Shown: piece after piece, positions 62,989-64,000 of the stretch | Layout: each line of letters begins with the position of its first letter | How positions within the stretch are numbered: position 1 is the stretch's first letter | NCBI GenBank assembly: GCA_947452785.1 | Contig: CANGDZ010000001.1 | Coordinates: forward strand, 1 to 64,000 | From: Comamonadaceae bacterium | GTDB lineage: Bacteria > Pseudomonadota > Gammaproteobacteria > Burkholderiales > Burkholderiaceae_C | DNA: 64,000 nt | Direction: 5' to 3' | The notes under the pieces: generated by a model | The model's database searches: none | What the model was told of the DNA's origin: nothing | Seen by the model: only the letters and a program-made list of their open reading frames with translations | Position numbers and translations under genes: made by a program

Positions 62989-63960
62989 ATGCCCATTTCA
63001 CGACGACAAATGCTACTGGCAAGCAGTACTTTGCTGGCACCCGCACTGAGCAGGGCGCAGGACAAGCCGACCATCCGTATCCTGATGGGCTTGCCACCTG
63101 GGGGCGGCACCGACTCGATCGCCCGTTACATCGCCGAAAAATTGCGCGAACAATTGGGCCAACCGGTGATCATTGAAAGCCGCGTGGGCGTGGGTGGACG
63201 CCTGGCCGCCGATGCGCTGATGAACGCCAACCCCGACGGCCTGACTTACATGATTGCGCCGAACGCCACGCCGACTTTTCAGACGCTGGTATTTGGCCCG
63301 CAACTCAAATGGAACATCTGGCGCGACTTTGCGCCGGTTGCCGGTCTGGTGTCCTACCCGCTGGGCATGGCAGTGAACGCCGATCTGGGTGTGAAAAACG
63401 CCAAGGAATTTGTGCAGTGGGTCAAAGCCAACCCTGGCAAAGCCAGCTTTGGCACCCCCGGAACAGGCGGCCAGAACCACTTTTTGGGTGTTCAGTTTGC
63501 CAAACTCGCCGGCATTGACCTGCCCATGGCCCCTTACAAGGGCACCCCTCCCATGATCACCGACCTGCTGGGAGGACATGTACCCTCGGGCATCTCGCTG
63601 ATGGACGAACTGATCAAGCATCAGAGAACTGGCAAGCTGCGCGTGATCGGCATTTTCAGTGACAAGCGCTCAGAGATGATGCCCGACATCCCGACCTTCG
63701 CCGAGCAGGGCTTTGCGGTTTCGTCCGGCGACGGTTGGACAGCCATGTGGGCCCCCGCCAAAACGCCACAGTCAGAAATCGCGCGCGTGCAGCAGGCTGT
63801 GCAGAAAATTTTGGCCAACCCGCAAGTCAAGGACTTTCTGATGACGCGCTTGGCGGTTGAGCCCCACTATCGCAGCGCCGAAGAGATGGCCAAAGCCCAA
63901 CGCGAGGAGCTCGCCACCTGGGAGCCCATCATCAAGGCTTCGGGCTTCAAGGCTGAGTGA
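62989..63960 (+). CDS. Bug/TctC-family periplasmic substrate-binding protein
   Basis: A 323-residue orphan TTT receptor. The signal peptide MPISRRQMLLASSTLLAPAL is twin-arginine-like, cut near SRAQ. Family marks: IRILMGLPPGGGTDSIARYI, IIESRVGVGGRLAADALMNA, SFGTPGTGGQNHFLGVQFAK and MAPYKGTPPMITDLLGGHVP. ATG 62989 has GGAG just upstream, so the longer open frame from 62914 is rejected. It lies 71 bp after the Rieske gene and probably collects an aromatic or other organic acid. Confidence 0.92.
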   Translation: MPISRRQMLLASSTLLAPALSRAQDKPTIRILMGLPPGGGTDSIARYIAEKLREQLGQPVIIESRVGVGGRLAADALMNANPDGLTYMIAPNATPTFQTLVFGPQLKWNIWRDFAPVAGLVSYPLGMAVNADLGVKNAKEFVQWVKANPGKASFGTPGTGGQNHFLGVQFAKLAGIDLPMAPYKGTPPMITDLLGGHVPSGISLMDELIKHQRTGKLRVIGIFSDKRSEMMPDIPTFAEQGFAVSSGDGWTAMWAPAKTPQSEIARVQQAVQKILANPQVKDFLMTRLAVEPHYRSAEEMAKAQREELATWEPIIKASGFKAE

Positions 63961-63981
63961 TCCCTACAAAATGCCCTGACT

Positions 63982-64000
63982 ATGCTCAGCAAGGAAAAAA
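63982..64000 (+). CDS. Possible start of next gene, cut by window end
   Basis: ATG at 63982 opens MLSKEK before the window ends. The first residues recall the MxLSKEDNELL start of the Rieske oxygenase at 61682, so a second oxygenase of this kind may follow. Six codons are too few to be sure, and no ribosome site is visible. Confidence 0.25.

Overview
The window reads as chromosomal DNA of a betaproteobacterium in Burkholderiales, most likely Comamonadaceae. This rests on moderately high G+C, a glnA–ntrB–ntrC locus with a sigma-54 promoter, orphan Bug/TctC-type periplasmic receptors (four here), and an EttA, RhlE and RecCBD gene complement. That is recognition from memory, not a search result. 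No rRNA, tRNA or CRISPR array was seen.

Region 1 (1–8500, + strand): the 3' part of glnS, a broken DUF924 gene, an MNT/HEPN toxin–antitoxin pair whose HEPN toxin is frameshifted, a PPOX flavoprotein, two pseudouridine synthases (RluE- and RluA-type), an SDR oxidoreductase, and an envelope pair (TPR protein plus L,D-transpeptidase). Region 2 (8500–17300): a fumarylacetoacetate-hydrolase-fold protein with an export signal, a lipoprotein with repeated propeller-like units, a Bug receptor, a ferredoxin, then ntrC, ntrB, an unknown secreted coiled-coil protein and glnA. glnA has a near-consensus sigma-54 promoter, a candidate NtrC site and a strong terminator. Region 3 (17300–30300): a minus-strand run of CinA-like, EI24, sterol-desaturase-like, polysaccharide deacetylase and beta-propeller genes; then a hydrolase, RsuA, a P1-family self-processing peptidase, a PIN-toxin/AbrB-antitoxin module with a clear promoter-operator, a small lipoprotein, EttA and a large zinc metalloprotease.

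Region 4 (30300–31850) is a small accessory patch: a perfect 13-bp inverted repeat, a terminator-like hairpin, an AbrB-like/RelE-like module, and the left end of an IS whose truncated transposase frame is open into a small Pro/Gln-rich gene. Region 5 (31850–45830): an exonuclease and recD, recB, recC (transcribed recC-recB-recD-exonuclease with 4-bp overlaps), rhlE, mscS and an 800-bp structured noncoding gap.

Region 6 (45831–64000) is the most interesting part: an 18-kb divergent catabolic island around a GntR/FCD regulator. Leftward, about thirteen closely packed genes encode an ADP-forming acyl-CoA ligase-like protein, two adjacent acyl-CoA dehydrogenases, a thiolase-like/DUF35 pair, a CaiB-type CoA transferase, a LigB-type extradiol dioxygenase, three tandem RraA/CHA-aldolase-like proteins, an enoyl-CoA hydratase and two Bug receptors. 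Rightward are RidA, a LigJ-like amidohydrolase, a Rieske oxygenase and a third Bug receptor. The LigB/LigJ/RraA set matches the logic of gallate/protocatechuate meta-cleavage (ring opening, hydration, aldol cleavage). The CoA genes look like side-chain or alicyclic acid degradation. The combination may be an undescribed pathway; its substrate cannot be read from sequence alone.
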